Part shown: one piece after another, positions 1 to 6,758 of the stretch
How positions within the stretch are numbered: position 1 is the stretch's first letter
How the letters are laid out: each line of letters starts with the position of its first letter
Source: SIG454 sp045578465
GTDB lineage: Bacteria > Bacillota > Clostridia > Monoglobales > Monoglobaceae
Direction of reading: 5' to 3'
Length of the DNA stretch: 16,693 nucleotides
NCBI GenBank assembly: GCA_045578465.1
Contig: JAZNKJ010000026.1
Span: 1-16,693, forward strand
Translations under genes and position numbers: made by a program
The notes under the pieces: generated by a model
Told to the model about the DNA's origin: nothing
Databases searched by the model: none
The model's input: the letters and a program-made list of their open reading frames with translations, nothing else

Positions 1-1208
1 GGGTCTTTGATTTCCGCAAATATCTGCGCCGCTTCTCCAATGAAAGCTATTTTTTGTTCTATATCGTCAAAATTATATTTTTCCGCAGTTTTTCTTATTT
101 TATACTCAATAAAGTTTTCCGCCTTATCAATAAGCCCCTGAAACATCTCAGGCCCATACTTATTAATATATTCATCAGGGTCCTTGGCTCCTGTCACGGT
201 TAAAACCTTAACGGAAACTCCCTCGTCCATAAGGATTTTCCCTGCGGCGTGAACCGCCTTAACCCCTGCCTCATCCGAGTCATAACAAAGGATAACTCTG
301 TCTTTATACCGTTTTATAAGCCTTGCCTGCTCGGGAGTAAAGGCTGTCCCAAGTGACGCTGTTGCGTTATCAAAGCCTGCCTGATGGAGAGAAATAACAT
401 CAACATTTCCTTCCATAAGCAGAAATTCATCTTTTTTCGTATCCTTTGCCCGATTGAAAGCAAAGAGGGTTTGGCTCTTGTTATAGATTATGGAGCCGTT
501 AGAGTTAATATACTTTGCCTTATCGTCAAAGATTGTTCTTCCCCCAAAGGCGATGACATTTCCTCTTATATCAAAAATGGGGAACATTATTCGTCCACGG
601 AATTTATCAAAATAGCCGTTACTTCCTTTATATATAAGAGCGGCATCTTCCGCCTCGGAATAGGAAAAACCTTTTGACCTTAGATAATCCCCAAGCCCAC
701 TCTTTTGCGGAGCGTATCCTATGCCGAACTTCTTAATTGTTTCCTCCGAGAGATTTCGATTTTTAAGATACTCTCTTGCAACGGCATTTTCTTTATCCAA
801 AAGACAACTGTAAAAATACCTTGCCGCCTCTTTATGCATAGCGAGCATTCTTGACTTTTTATCCCTCTTGATTGCTGCCTCACGGGACTCTCTCGGAGTC
901 TGCTTTTCAGGCATCGTCATTCCCGCCCTGTCGGCAAGGAGCTTAACCGCTTCCATAAAGTCAAGATTTTCTTTCGCCATAATGAACTGGATAACCGTTC
1001 CCCCTGCTCCACAACCGAAGCATTTAAAAAGTCTGTTCTGAGGGTCAACGGAAAGGGAAGGGTTCTTCCTATCGTTATGAATGGGGCAAAGCCCACGATA
1101 TGTCCTCCCCGAGCGTTTCAGCTTTGCGTACATCGAAACGACTTCAACAATATCGTTTTTATCAATGAGCTCGTCAATAAAGCTCTGGAACTCAACCGAC
1201 ATCGCCAT
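1..1208 (-). CDS. dnaG: DNA primase DnaG, partial (C-terminus beyond the left edge)
   Basis: Synthesises RNA primers at the replication fork together with the DnaB helicase. About 402 codons are visible, reading from ATG at 1208 to the window edge; the helicase-binding C-terminal domain lies outside. The N-terminus carries a CHC2 zinc-binding domain with C41-x2-H44 and C63-x2-C66 (in CFGCGAGG). The Toprim core shows EGNVDV and, further on, the DSDEAG acidic motif expected for metal binding. A very good ribosome site (AAAGGAGGG) ends 7 nt before the ATG; a second in-frame ATG lies two codons later. The gene follows dgt with a 61-bp gap and no visible promoter between them, so co-transcription from upstream of dgt is likely. 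In Clostridia dnaG is commonly followed by the major sigma factor gene, which would lie just left of this window (inference). Identification is secure. Confidence 0.96.
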   Translation of the reverse strand, partial: MAMSVEFQSFIDELIDKNDIVEVVSMYAKLKRSGRTYRGLCPIHNDRKNPSLSVDPQNRLFKCFGCGAGGTVIQFIMAKENLDFMEAVKLLADRAGMTMPEKQTPRESREAAIKRDKKSRMLAMHKEAARYFYSCLLDKENAVAREYLKNRNLSEETIKKFGIGYAPQKSGLGDYLRSKGFSYSEAEDAALIYKGSNGYFDKFRGRIMFPIFDIRGNVIAFGGRTIFDDKAKYINSNGSIIYNKSQTLFAFNRAKDTKKDEFLLMEGNVDVISLHQAGFDNATASLGTAFTPEQARLIKRYKDRVILCYDSDEAGVKAVHAAGKILMDEGVSVKVLTVTGAKDPDEYINKYGPEMFQGLIDKAENFIEYKIRKTAEKYNFDDIEQKIAFIGEAAQIFAEIKD

Positions 1209-1269
1209 AAAACGCCCTCCTTTTTCTTTACTTATTTCTATTTTTCGACCAAACTTTCAATTTTCCTTT

Positions 1270-2217
1270 TTAAATATTCCAGGATTTCGGAACAAAATTT
1301 TTCTCAAAAGCAGAGATCGCATATCTGTCTGTCATCCCTGCTATGTAATCTATAATCTCCTGCTCGCTTTTTCCTTCTCCTGAATACATTTCATAAAGGC
1401 TGTTAATAATGTTGCGAACTTTTTCTTCATTCTCTAAGGCAGTTTTGTTGAAGTAGACATTTTCAAACATAAACTGTCTGAGGCCCATCATAGCCTCAAA
1501 GTTTTCCTCGTCCATTTTTATATCCGCCCCATCGCTGCTCTCGACAAGGCTTGTTATCATATTATTGATTCTCTCTGACTGACTGTTTCCAAAGCGGATT
1601 GTAAACTCCTTTGGCACTTTTTCATAGTCTAAAATCCCTGCTCTTATAGCGTCATCAATGTCGTGGTTTATGTATGCGATTTTATCCGCAATACCGACAA
1701 TTCTCCCCTCGGGAGTGTCCGCCTTCCTCCCTCCGCTGTGGCAGAGGATTCCGTTCCGAACCTCTTCTGTCAGGTTAAGCTCTTCAATTATGTCCACAGT
1801 GCGAAGGCTTTGTTCGTTATGACGAAAACCATTTTTGCAAAGGCTATCTAATGCCCTTTCTCCGCTGTGTCCGAAAGGAGTATGGCCTAAATCGTGGCCT
1901 AAGGCGATTGCCTCGGTTAAATCCTCGTTAAGTCGGAGCGCTCTCGCCGCCGTTCTTGCAATCTGCGCCACCTCTAAGGTGTGGGTAAGACGGGTTCTGT
2001 AATGGTCTCCTTCGGGAGCTAAGAAAACCTGAGTCTTATGTTTAAGGCGACGGAAGGACTTGGAATGAATAATCCTGTCTCTGTCCCTTTGAAACTCCGT
2101 TCTTAAATTGCAATAGGGCATAGCTTCGCGACGCCCTTTTGTATTTTTGCTCAGGGTCGCATAAGGGCTCAGAGTTTCCTCTTCTATTCTCTCGCTGACA
2201 AGTCTTGGACATTCCAT
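1270..2217 (-). CDS. dgt: dGTPase-like HD-domain triphosphohydrolase
   Basis: Deoxyguanosinetriphosphate triphosphohydrolase-like protein of the HD superfamily; family members cut dNTPs to deoxynucleoside plus triphosphate and help set dNTP pools. The protein is 315 aa, in the size range of the short clostridial and bacillar forms. HD-domain metal ligands are visible: H79 in RLTHTLEV, H108-D109 in GHDLGHTPFGH, and a later Asp in ADKIAYINHDIDDA. The N-terminal SFRRLKHKTQVF motif is typical of the family. The ATG at 2217 is preceded by AAAGGAGA at good spacing. No convincing promoter was found for this strand in 2218-2346; TTGGCA near 2270 lacks a good -10 partner. The gene is upstream of dnaG and divergent from trmK. 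Substrate preference cannot be read from sequence. Confidence 0.93.
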   Translation of the reverse strand: MECPRLVSERIEEETLSPYATLSKNTKGRREAMPYCNLRTEFQRDRDRIIHSKSFRRLKHKTQVFLAPEGDHYRTRLTHTLEVAQIARTAARALRLNEDLTEAIALGHDLGHTPFGHSGERALDSLCKNGFRHNEQSLRTVDIIEELNLTEEVRNGILCHSGGRKADTPEGRIVGIADKIAYINHDIDDAIRAGILDYEKVPKEFTIRFGNSQSERINNMITSLVESSDGADIKMDEENFEAMMGLRQFMFENVYFNKTALENEEKVRNIINSLYEMYSGEGKSEQEIIDYIAGMTDRYAISAFEKNFVPKSWNI

Positions 2218-2287
2218 AATTCTCGTCTCCTTTAATTTCCTCTTTTTGATAAAATTCCACGCTCTTTGCCAATTTCCTTTTTTTGTC

Positions 2288-2316
2288 TTGACAAGCTCTT
2301 TTCCTCAGTTTAAAAT
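2288..2316 (+). promoter_or_regulatory. Sigma-A type promoter for trmK-nif3
   Basis: TTGACA (2288-2293), a 17-bp spacer and TAAAAT (2311-2316), with the trmK ATG at 2347. Transcription should begin near 2323. The -35 box lies inside a small inverted repeat, TTGTC-TT-GACAA (2283-2294), which may be chance. Confidence 0.8.
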
Positions 2317-2346
2317 AAAGTTAATAATATATATAAGGAAGAAAAA

Positions 2347-3033
2347 ATGAAACTACCCAAACTCACACCAAGACTTCAAAAAATTTATGATATTCTGACC
2401 CCTTGCGAAACTGTCTGCGACATCGGGACAGACCATGCCTATATCCCCGTTTGCCTTTGCTTAAATAATAAGTGTCAAAAGGCAATTGCCTCGGATATTA
2501 AAAAAGGGCCTGTGGAAAGGGCAAGAAAAACCGTTTCCCTCTACGGCGCAGAAACACAGGTTGAGGTCCGCCTGGGTGGCGGTCTTGAAACTGTTTCCGT
2601 TTGCGAAGTCGACGCAATTATAATTGCAGGAATGGGTGGTCTTTTAATCGCCCAGATTTTAGAGGAGTCTGAAAGCATCGCAAAGTCGGCAAAGGAGCTT
2701 ATTCTGCAACCAATGACGGCAATTGCTGAGCTTCGGGAGTTTCTTAACAAAAACGGCTATACAATAAAGGAAGAACATATAGTCCGTGAGGAAGAAAAGC
2801 TTTATACCATTATGAAAGTCAGCATCGGCGAGGATATGCCTTATACCGAAGCGGAGCTTTATATGGGGAAAGCCGTTATTAAAAACGAGCATTATGAGGC
2901 ATATAAAATTTCTCGCCTTAATAAAATAGACAAACAAATTGCAGGGCTTAAACGCTCTGGCAACCCCCTCTTTGAAGAAAGACTCAAGAATCTTTTATCC
3001 TTAAAGGAGATGATTGAAAATGAAAATCAGTGA
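2347..3033 (+). CDS. trmK: tRNA (adenine(22)-N1)-methyltransferase TrmK
   Basis: SAM-dependent methyltransferase that makes m1A22 in the D-loop region of tRNA. The 228-aa length fits the family. It has a Rossmann-type methyltransferase fold: CDIGTDHAYIPV (about residues 24-35) is the SAM-binding motif I, ASDIKKGP follows in the position of motif II, and IIAGMGG is the characteristic TrmK catalytic-region motif. The C-terminal part is charged and helical, as in the coiled-coil tail of TrmK. ATG at 2347 has AAGGAAG upstream. The 3' end overlaps nif3 by 14 bp, so the two are co-translated from one message. The pair trmK-nif3 is widely conserved in Firmicutes. Confidence 0.94.
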   Translation: MKLPKLTPRLQKIYDILTPCETVCDIGTDHAYIPVCLCLNNKCQKAIASDIKKGPVERARKTVSLYGAETQVEVRLGGGLETVSVCEVDAIIIAGMGGLLIAQILEESESIAKSAKELILQPMTAIAELREFLNKNGYTIKEEHIVREEEKLYTIMKVSIGEDMPYTEAELYMGKAVIKNEHYEAYKISRLNKIDKQIAGLKRSGNPLFEERLKNLLSLKEMIENENQ

Positions 3034-3811
3034 TATCATTCGTGAAATGGAGAAAATCGCGCCCCTTTCCCTTGCGGAGAAGTGGGACAACCCCGGCTTT
3101 TTACTTGGGGATGCGGAAAGAAATGCAAGCAAGGTTTTTATCTGCCTTGAAGTTAACTCAGAAACCTTAAAGCAGGCTCAAGAATTCGGGGCAAATCTTA
3201 TAATAAGTCATCATCCTCTGATTTTTAAGCCTCTTTCCAAAATCACAGAGTCAGACCCTACGGGCAGACTTGTTATCTCTTTAATCAAAAGCAATATAGC
3301 AGTTTACAGTATGCACACCAACTTTGACAAGGCCGACGGGGGAATGAACGACCTTCTTGCAAAAACTCTGGGCCTTGAAAATGTTCGCCCCTACACCGAA
3401 GAGGAATGCAAAGACGCTTTCGGAAACCCTCTTGAAAACATCGGCAGGGTTGGAAAGTTAGAGCCACCTATGAGCTTAGAGGATTTCACGGATTTCGTTA
3501 AGGCAACCCTTGACTGTCGGAATATAAAAGTTGTGGGATGTCCTAATGACGAAATCCATACCGTTGCCCTTTGCAGCGGCAGTGGCGGAGACCTTATGGA
3601 GTGCGCCCTTCACAGTGGAGCAGATGTTTATCTCACCTCCGACATAAGCCACCACGAAGCCCAGACCGCTTCGGAAATCGGCCTTAATGTTATTGACGCA
3701 GGACATTTTGAAACAGAAAACATAATCTGCGACTTTTTGGAGGAATATTTCGAGGACAACCTCCCCGAAATCCAAATCAAAAAAGCAAAAGCAACATCAT
3801 ATTTCAACTAA
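3020..3811 (+). CDS. Nif3-like dinuclear metal centre protein (DUF34)
   Basis: Member of the NIF3/YqfO (DUF34) family, sometimes annotated as GTP cyclohydrolase 1 type 2 homologue; the physiological role is not settled. Metal-binding motifs are visible: ISHHPLIFKPL (H64, H65), MHTNFDKADGGMND (H99, D103), SDISHHEA and, near the C-terminus, DAGHFETE. At 263 aa it is the short form and lacks the PII-like insert found in the longer Bacillus YqfO. I place the start at ATG 3020, ten bases after AAAGGAG (3003-3009). A TTG at 3014 is in frame but only four bases from that site, so it is less likely. The gene overlaps the end of trmK and is followed at once by a terminator. Confidence 0.92.
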   Translation: MKISDIIREMEKIAPLSLAEKWDNPGFLLGDAERNASKVFICLEVNSETLKQAQEFGANLIISHHPLIFKPLSKITESDPTGRLVISLIKSNIAVYSMHTNFDKADGGMNDLLAKTLGLENVRPYTEEECKDAFGNPLENIGRVGKLEPPMSLEDFTDFVKATLDCRNIKVVGCPNDEIHTVALCSGSGGDLMECALHSGADVYLTSDISHHEAQTASEIGLNVIDAGHFETENIICDFLEEYFEDNLPEIQIKKAKATSYFN

Positions 3812-3814
3812 AAT

Positions 3815-3843
3815 AAAACCGAGGCAAATGCCTCGGTTTTTTT
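3815..3843. terminator. Bidirectional intrinsic terminator between nif3 and pepD
   Basis: An 11-bp perfect stem (AAAACCGAGGC / GCCTCGGTTTT) with a 4-nt AAAT loop, followed by T's to 3843. On the minus strand it also has a trailing T run from the A's at 3815-3818. It sits between the nif3 stop (3811) and the convergent pepD stop (3842), so it probably serves both genes. Confidence 0.9.
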
Positions 3844-5275
3844 ACATTCTTTTTAAAGTTTCCAAAATCAGATTGTAGGTCCTCTCCGTTGACTTTACAT
3901 AAAGTCTTTCAGAGAAAGTGTGAATATCTTTCATATCAGGGCCGATTGAGATTGCCTCAAAGTCATCTATCTTCCCTGCGAAGACTCCGCATTCAAGGCC
4001 TGCGTGGATTGCCTCAATTTTAGGCTCTTTCCCATATTGGTCTTTGAAAACCTCGGTCATTAAATCTCTCAACGGAGAGTCAATGCGATATTCCCAGCCG
4101 GGATAATTCCCGCTAAGCTCCATCGCTCCCCCGAAGCTTTCCGCTACGCAGGAAAGTCTTTGGCAAAGCATCTCTTTTTGAGAATCAATACTGCTTCTTA
4201 CCCCGAAGTCCGCAATAACCTTATCTTCCTCTGTCGTTAGAATTCCAAGATTAAGAGAAGTTTGCACGAGGCCCTCAATCTGGTGGCTCATTTCCATAAT
4301 TCCGTTTGGCAAAATGCAAAGGGCGTTTATAATCCTCTTTGTGCTTTCACTATCCATAGGGATTTCATCTTCCCCTTTTTTATATGAAACAAAAACCTCA
4401 CCGTCTGTTACCGCATATTCGTTTTTGAAAGCCTTATCCATTCTTTTGCAGACCGAGGATAAAACTGCCTCGTCTAAGGCGCAAACTTTTGCAAAGGAGA
4501 ATCTTGGGATTGCGTTATCTTTAAGTCCGCCCTCGACGCTTACAAGAGAAACCTCTGTTTCCTCAGAAAGAGTTTTCAAAACTCTTCCCAAAAGGATGCT
4601 TGAATTGGCTCTTCCTTTATCAATTTCCACGCCTGAGTGTCCACCGATAAGGCCACCAATTTCAATTGTATAACTTTTTTCTTTTTTATTTTCTCTTTTT
4701 ATCGGGAAGGTGCATTTTGCTCTTATTCCGCCTGCACAGCTTACCGTGAAAACACCTTCCACTTCGGAGTCGATATTTATCATTCTTTTTCCTTTAAGGA
4801 ATGAAGCATCTATTTCATTAGCGCCGATAAGACCAATCTCCTCATCAACGGTTATAACCGCCTCGATGGGAGGATGAGGAATATCGCCTGCATCTAAAAT
4901 CGCCATTATCATTGCAACGGCAATTCCATCGTCTCCACCCAGGGTTGTCCCCTCAGCATAAACAACTTCTCCATCTGTTTTGAGAATAAGTCCCTCTTTC
5001 TCCATATTGAGTGTGCAATCGGGAGCCTTTTCACAGACCATATCCATATGCCCCTGCAAGATTACAGGCGCGCTGTTTTCTTTGCCGAAAGTTCCCTCTT
5101 TTTTAATTATAACATTATTAACTTCATCCTGATAATACCATAAACCTCTTTCCTTTGCAAAGGAGCAGAGCATATCGCTTATCTCTTTTGTATTTCCCGA
5201 GCCGTGAGGAATAGCGCAAATCTTTTCAAAATATTCAAATACCTTTTCAGGTTTAAGTCCTTCTAAAACTGCCAT
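3842..5275 (-). CDS. pepD: Aminoacyl-histidine dipeptidase (PepD, M20 family)
   Basis: Cytosolic metallodipeptidase that splits Xaa-His and other dipeptides; family M20C. Metal and catalytic residues are present in the usual order: H76-x-D78 in ILQGHMDMV, the bridging Asp in TLGGDDGIAV (about D115), the catalytic EE pair in TVDEEIGLIGA (E145-E146), D169 in MINIDSEVEG, and the late His in IHAGLECGVF. The dimerisation domain lies between. The protein is 477 aa from ATG 5275, a usual length. An upstream in-frame GTG at 5284 lies inside the ribosome site AAGGAG (5284-5289), so it cannot be the start; ATG 5275 is eight bases from that site. No clear promoter was seen in the 237 bp upstream, which are almost filled by the palindromic element at 5291-5514. 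Confidence 0.93.
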   Translation of the reverse strand: MAVLEGLKPEKVFEYFEKICAIPHGSGNTKEISDMLCSFAKERGLWYYQDEVNNVIIKKEGTFGKENSAPVILQGHMDMVCEKAPDCTLNMEKEGLILKTDGEVVYAEGTTLGGDDGIAVAMIMAILDAGDIPHPPIEAVITVDEEIGLIGANEIDASFLKGKRMINIDSEVEGVFTVSCAGGIRAKCTFPIKRENKKEKSYTIEIGGLIGGHSGVEIDKGRANSSILLGRVLKTLSEETEVSLVSVEGGLKDNAIPRFSFAKVCALDEAVLSSVCKRMDKAFKNEYAVTDGEVFVSYKKGEDEIPMDSESTKRIINALCILPNGIMEMSHQIEGLVQTSLNLGILTTEEDKVIADFGVRSSIDSQKEMLCQRLSCVAESFGGAMELSGNYPGWEYRIDSPLRDLMTEVFKDQYGKEPKIEAIHAGLECGVFAGKIDDFEAISIGPDMKDIHTFSERLYVKSTERTYNLILETLKRM

Positions 5276-5290
5276 ATTTGTCACTCCTTA

Positions 5291-5514
5291 AAAGCCAAGG
5301 GGAAACGGGCCCCATAAGCCTTAAACTTTTTATTTTATTTTCTTTTCTTCATTCTTCCCTTAGGTTTAAGGTCGTAGAGTTTGAAGACAAGAAATTTTGA
5401 TGGAAGACAAAGAAAAATCTGCAAATAATACTCGCGTATATTTGCAGATTTTTCTGCCGTATTACGCAAAATTTATGTTTTGAAACCTTGTGGGGTCCCT
5501 TTCCCCTTGGCTTT
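5291..5514. repeat. Nested palindromic intergenic element, MITE-like
   Basis: A 224-bp non-coding stretch bounded by inverted repeats. The outer arms (5291-5318 and 5487-5514) share 25 of 28 positions, the first 15 being perfect (AAAGCCAAGGGGAAA). Inside lie three further inverted pairs: CCTTAAAC 5319-5326 with GTTTAAGG 5364-5371; AAATTTTG 5392-5399 with CAAAATTT 5467-5474; and a 17-bp perfect hairpin 5411-5427 with 5439-5455. A direct repeat GAAGACAA occurs at 5383-5390 and 5403-5410. No ORF of note is present. The flanks allow a TA target duplication if the right end is taken one base shorter, but this is not certain. It could be a MITE, a structured repeat like REP/BIME elements, or an unrecognised structured RNA. 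No second copy occurs in this window. Confidence 0.65.
5411..5455. terminator. Long hairpin inside the palindromic element; possible bidirectional terminator
   Basis: A 17-bp perfect stem (AGAAAAATCTGCAAATA and its complement) with an 11-nt loop that can pair further (TAC/GTA). T runs form the outer 3' arm on either strand, so it could terminate fabG transcription arriving from the right. The stem is AT-rich, so termination efficiency is uncertain. Confidence 0.5.
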
Positions 5515-6247
5515 ATAACCATCCGCCGTCGGCCTTGATTGTTTCGCCTGTTATATAACCGCTTTCATCACTACACAAAAAGGCGATTATGTTTCCCATA
5601 TCGGTAATTGTTCCGATTCTTCCAAGAGGAATTTCGTTTTTTATCTCCTCTATATCATCTTCCCCAAAATGAGAATTCATATCCGTATCAATCATCCCCG
5701 GGGCTAAGGCATTAACCCGTATTCCCGACGGGGCAAGCTCTTTCGCCATAGCTTTCGTAAAACCGATTACCGCAGCTTTTGAGGAAGAATACACCGCCTC
5801 ACAGGAACCGCCAACAATTCCCCATACGGAAGAGAGGTTAACTATGCTTCCCCTCTTTTTGGAAATCATATGAGGAAGGACAGCCTTTGTGCAATTAAAT
5901 GTTCCGAAAACATTAACAGAGAAAACCTTGTCCCATTCCTCTTTACCGGTCATATCAAAAGGGGCTTGCATTGGGGAAATCCCTGCATTATTCACGAGGG
6001 CGTCAACGCCCCCGAACTTCTCTATGGCAAACTCCACCATTTTCTGGCACGCAGAAAAATCCGACACATCTGCGCCGAAAATTTCCGCCTTTCCGCCAAG
6101 GGAAATAACCTCTTTCTGGGTTTCCTCTGCCATAGCTTTATTTTTGTTATAATTTATAATAACATTTGCCCCCATTTTAGCAAGAGCAAGAGCCGCGCCT
6201 TTTCCGATTCCTCGGGATGCGCCTGTTATAATACAAGTTATCGCCAT
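5513..6247 (-). CDS. fabG: FabG-type 3-oxoacyl-ACP reductase / short-chain dehydrogenase
   Basis: NAD(P)H-dependent short-chain dehydrogenase, closest in look to FabG, which reduces 3-oxoacyl-ACP in fatty acid synthesis. At 244 aa it has the classical layout: cofactor loop TGASRGIG (8-15), NNAG (86-89), catalytic S140 in NLSSVWG, Y153 and K157 in YSSSK, and the PGMIDTDM segment after the active site. I chose ATG 6247, nine bases from AAAGGAG; a longer in-frame ATG at 6289 would start inside the secG terminator. It stands alone, away from any fab cluster, so it could act on another carbonyl substrate. The last two bases of its TAA stop belong to the palindromic element. Only 23 bases separate the upstream terminator from this ATG and no promoter is evident there. 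Confidence 0.85.
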   Translation of the reverse strand: MAITCIITGASRGIGKGAALALAKMGANVIINYNKNKAMAEETQKEVISLGGKAEIFGADVSDFSACQKMVEFAIEKFGGVDALVNNAGISPMQAPFDMTGKEEWDKVFSVNVFGTFNCTKAVLPHMISKKRGSIVNLSSVWGIVGGSCEAVYSSSKAAVIGFTKAMAKELAPSGIRVNALAPGMIDTDMNSHFGEDDIEEIKNEIPLGRIGTITDMGNIIAFLCSDESGYITGETIKADGGWL

Positions 6248-6270
6248 TTTATTTCTCTCCTTTAAAGGAC

Positions 6271-6303
6271 AAAAAACGCTGTCTCCCATTTTGGAAACAG
6301 CGT
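6271..6303 (-). terminator. Intrinsic terminator downstream of secG
   Basis: Minus-strand stem of 11 bp (ACGCTGTTTCC / GGAGACAGCGT, one G-U pair) with a 6-nt loop, followed by a run of T's. The stem arms are 6276-6286 and 6293-6303. It follows the secG stop by 15 bases and precedes the fabG ATG by 23 bases, so fabG must depend on read-through or on a promoter I could not find. Confidence 0.85.
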
Positions 6304-6318
6304 CATTTAAAGTCTTAA

Positions 6319-6633
6319 TTATTCAGCAGAAGTTTCAGCAGAAACATCCTCAGCTGTTTCTGTTACCTGTGTCTCCTCTACAACAGGAGCTTCCTCAGGT
6401 CTTGTTGCAACATAGGCAAGAGAAATAGATGTAACGATGAACAAGATAGCTGCAACAGCTGTAAGCTTCTTTAAGAGAGCGTCAACTGTTCTGCCTTTGT
6501 TCTTACCAAAGAATGTTTCAGCTCCACCGGCAACAGCACCGGAAAGGCCAGCCTGTTTACCCTGTTGAAGAAGAACAACCGCAATTAAAACAACAGAAAA
6601 AATCAAGTGTAAAATAATCAATGTTAATTCCAT
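6319..6633 (-). CDS. secG: Preprotein translocase subunit SecG
   Basis: Small membrane subunit of the SecYEG protein export channel. The 104-aa protein has the SecG layout: a first membrane helix (about residues 3-22), the conserved VLLQQGKQAGLSGAVAGGAETFFGKNKGR loop region (its key residues are the LQQGK stretch, the GG pair and the FFGKN stretch), then a second helix (about 55-76) and an acidic Glu/Thr/Val tail of some 28 residues. The start is ATG 6633, six bases from TTTGGAGG; an in-frame ATG further upstream (6669) has no ribosome site. A good promoter lies at 6685-6713 and a terminator follows, so secG looks monocistronic. In many Firmicutes secG is followed by rnr and smpB; here it is followed by a fabG-type gene. 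Confidence 0.95.
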   Translation of the reverse strand: MELTLIILHLIFSVVLIAVVLLQQGKQAGLSGAVAGGAETFFGKNKGRTVDALLKKLTAVAAILFIVTSISLAYVATRPEEAPVVEETQVTETAEDVSAETSAE

Positions 6634-6684
6634 AATAAACCTCCAAATATTTAAACAAATAATTAACAAAATTACATATTCTAT

Positions 6685-6713
6685 ATACTACCACATATTT
6701 CAATTTTTTTCAA
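6685..6713 (-). promoter_or_regulatory. Sigma-A type promoter for secG
   Basis: On the minus strand TTGAAA (6713-6708), a 17-bp spacer and TAGTAT (6690-6685), about 50 bases before the secG ATG. The surrounding 125-bp gap is very AT-rich and holds nothing else I can name. Confidence 0.75.
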
Positions 6714-6758
6714 GGGATTTTTAAAACTTTTTGAAAAATTCTTCCTCTTTCGCCTTTT

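Noticed and set aside
384..677. Plus-strand open frame of 97 codons inside dnaG
   Set aside because: Antisense shadow of the dnaG Toprim region.
2283..2294. Inverted repeat TTGTC-TT-GACAA over the trmK -35 box, as a repressor operator
   Set aside because: Arms are only 5 bp and partly forced by the TTGACA hexamer; no second copy or neighbouring regulator supports it.
4314..4673. Open frame of 119 codons antisense to pepD
   Set aside because: It lies wholly inside the well-supported pepD gene, has no ribosome site, and its composition is the mirror of pepD codons.
5276..5284. GTG 5284 as pepD start
   Set aside because: The GTG is part of the ribosome binding site itself; ATG 5275 is eight bases downstream of it.
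5870..6265. Open frame of 131 codons antisense to fabG
   Set aside because: Shadow of the fabG reading frame; no recognisable motif or start signal.
6248..6289. Longer fabG start at ATG 6289
   Set aside because: It begins inside the secG terminator, lacks a ribosome site, and adds residues absent from FabG proteins; ATG 6247 has AAAGGAG at good spacing.
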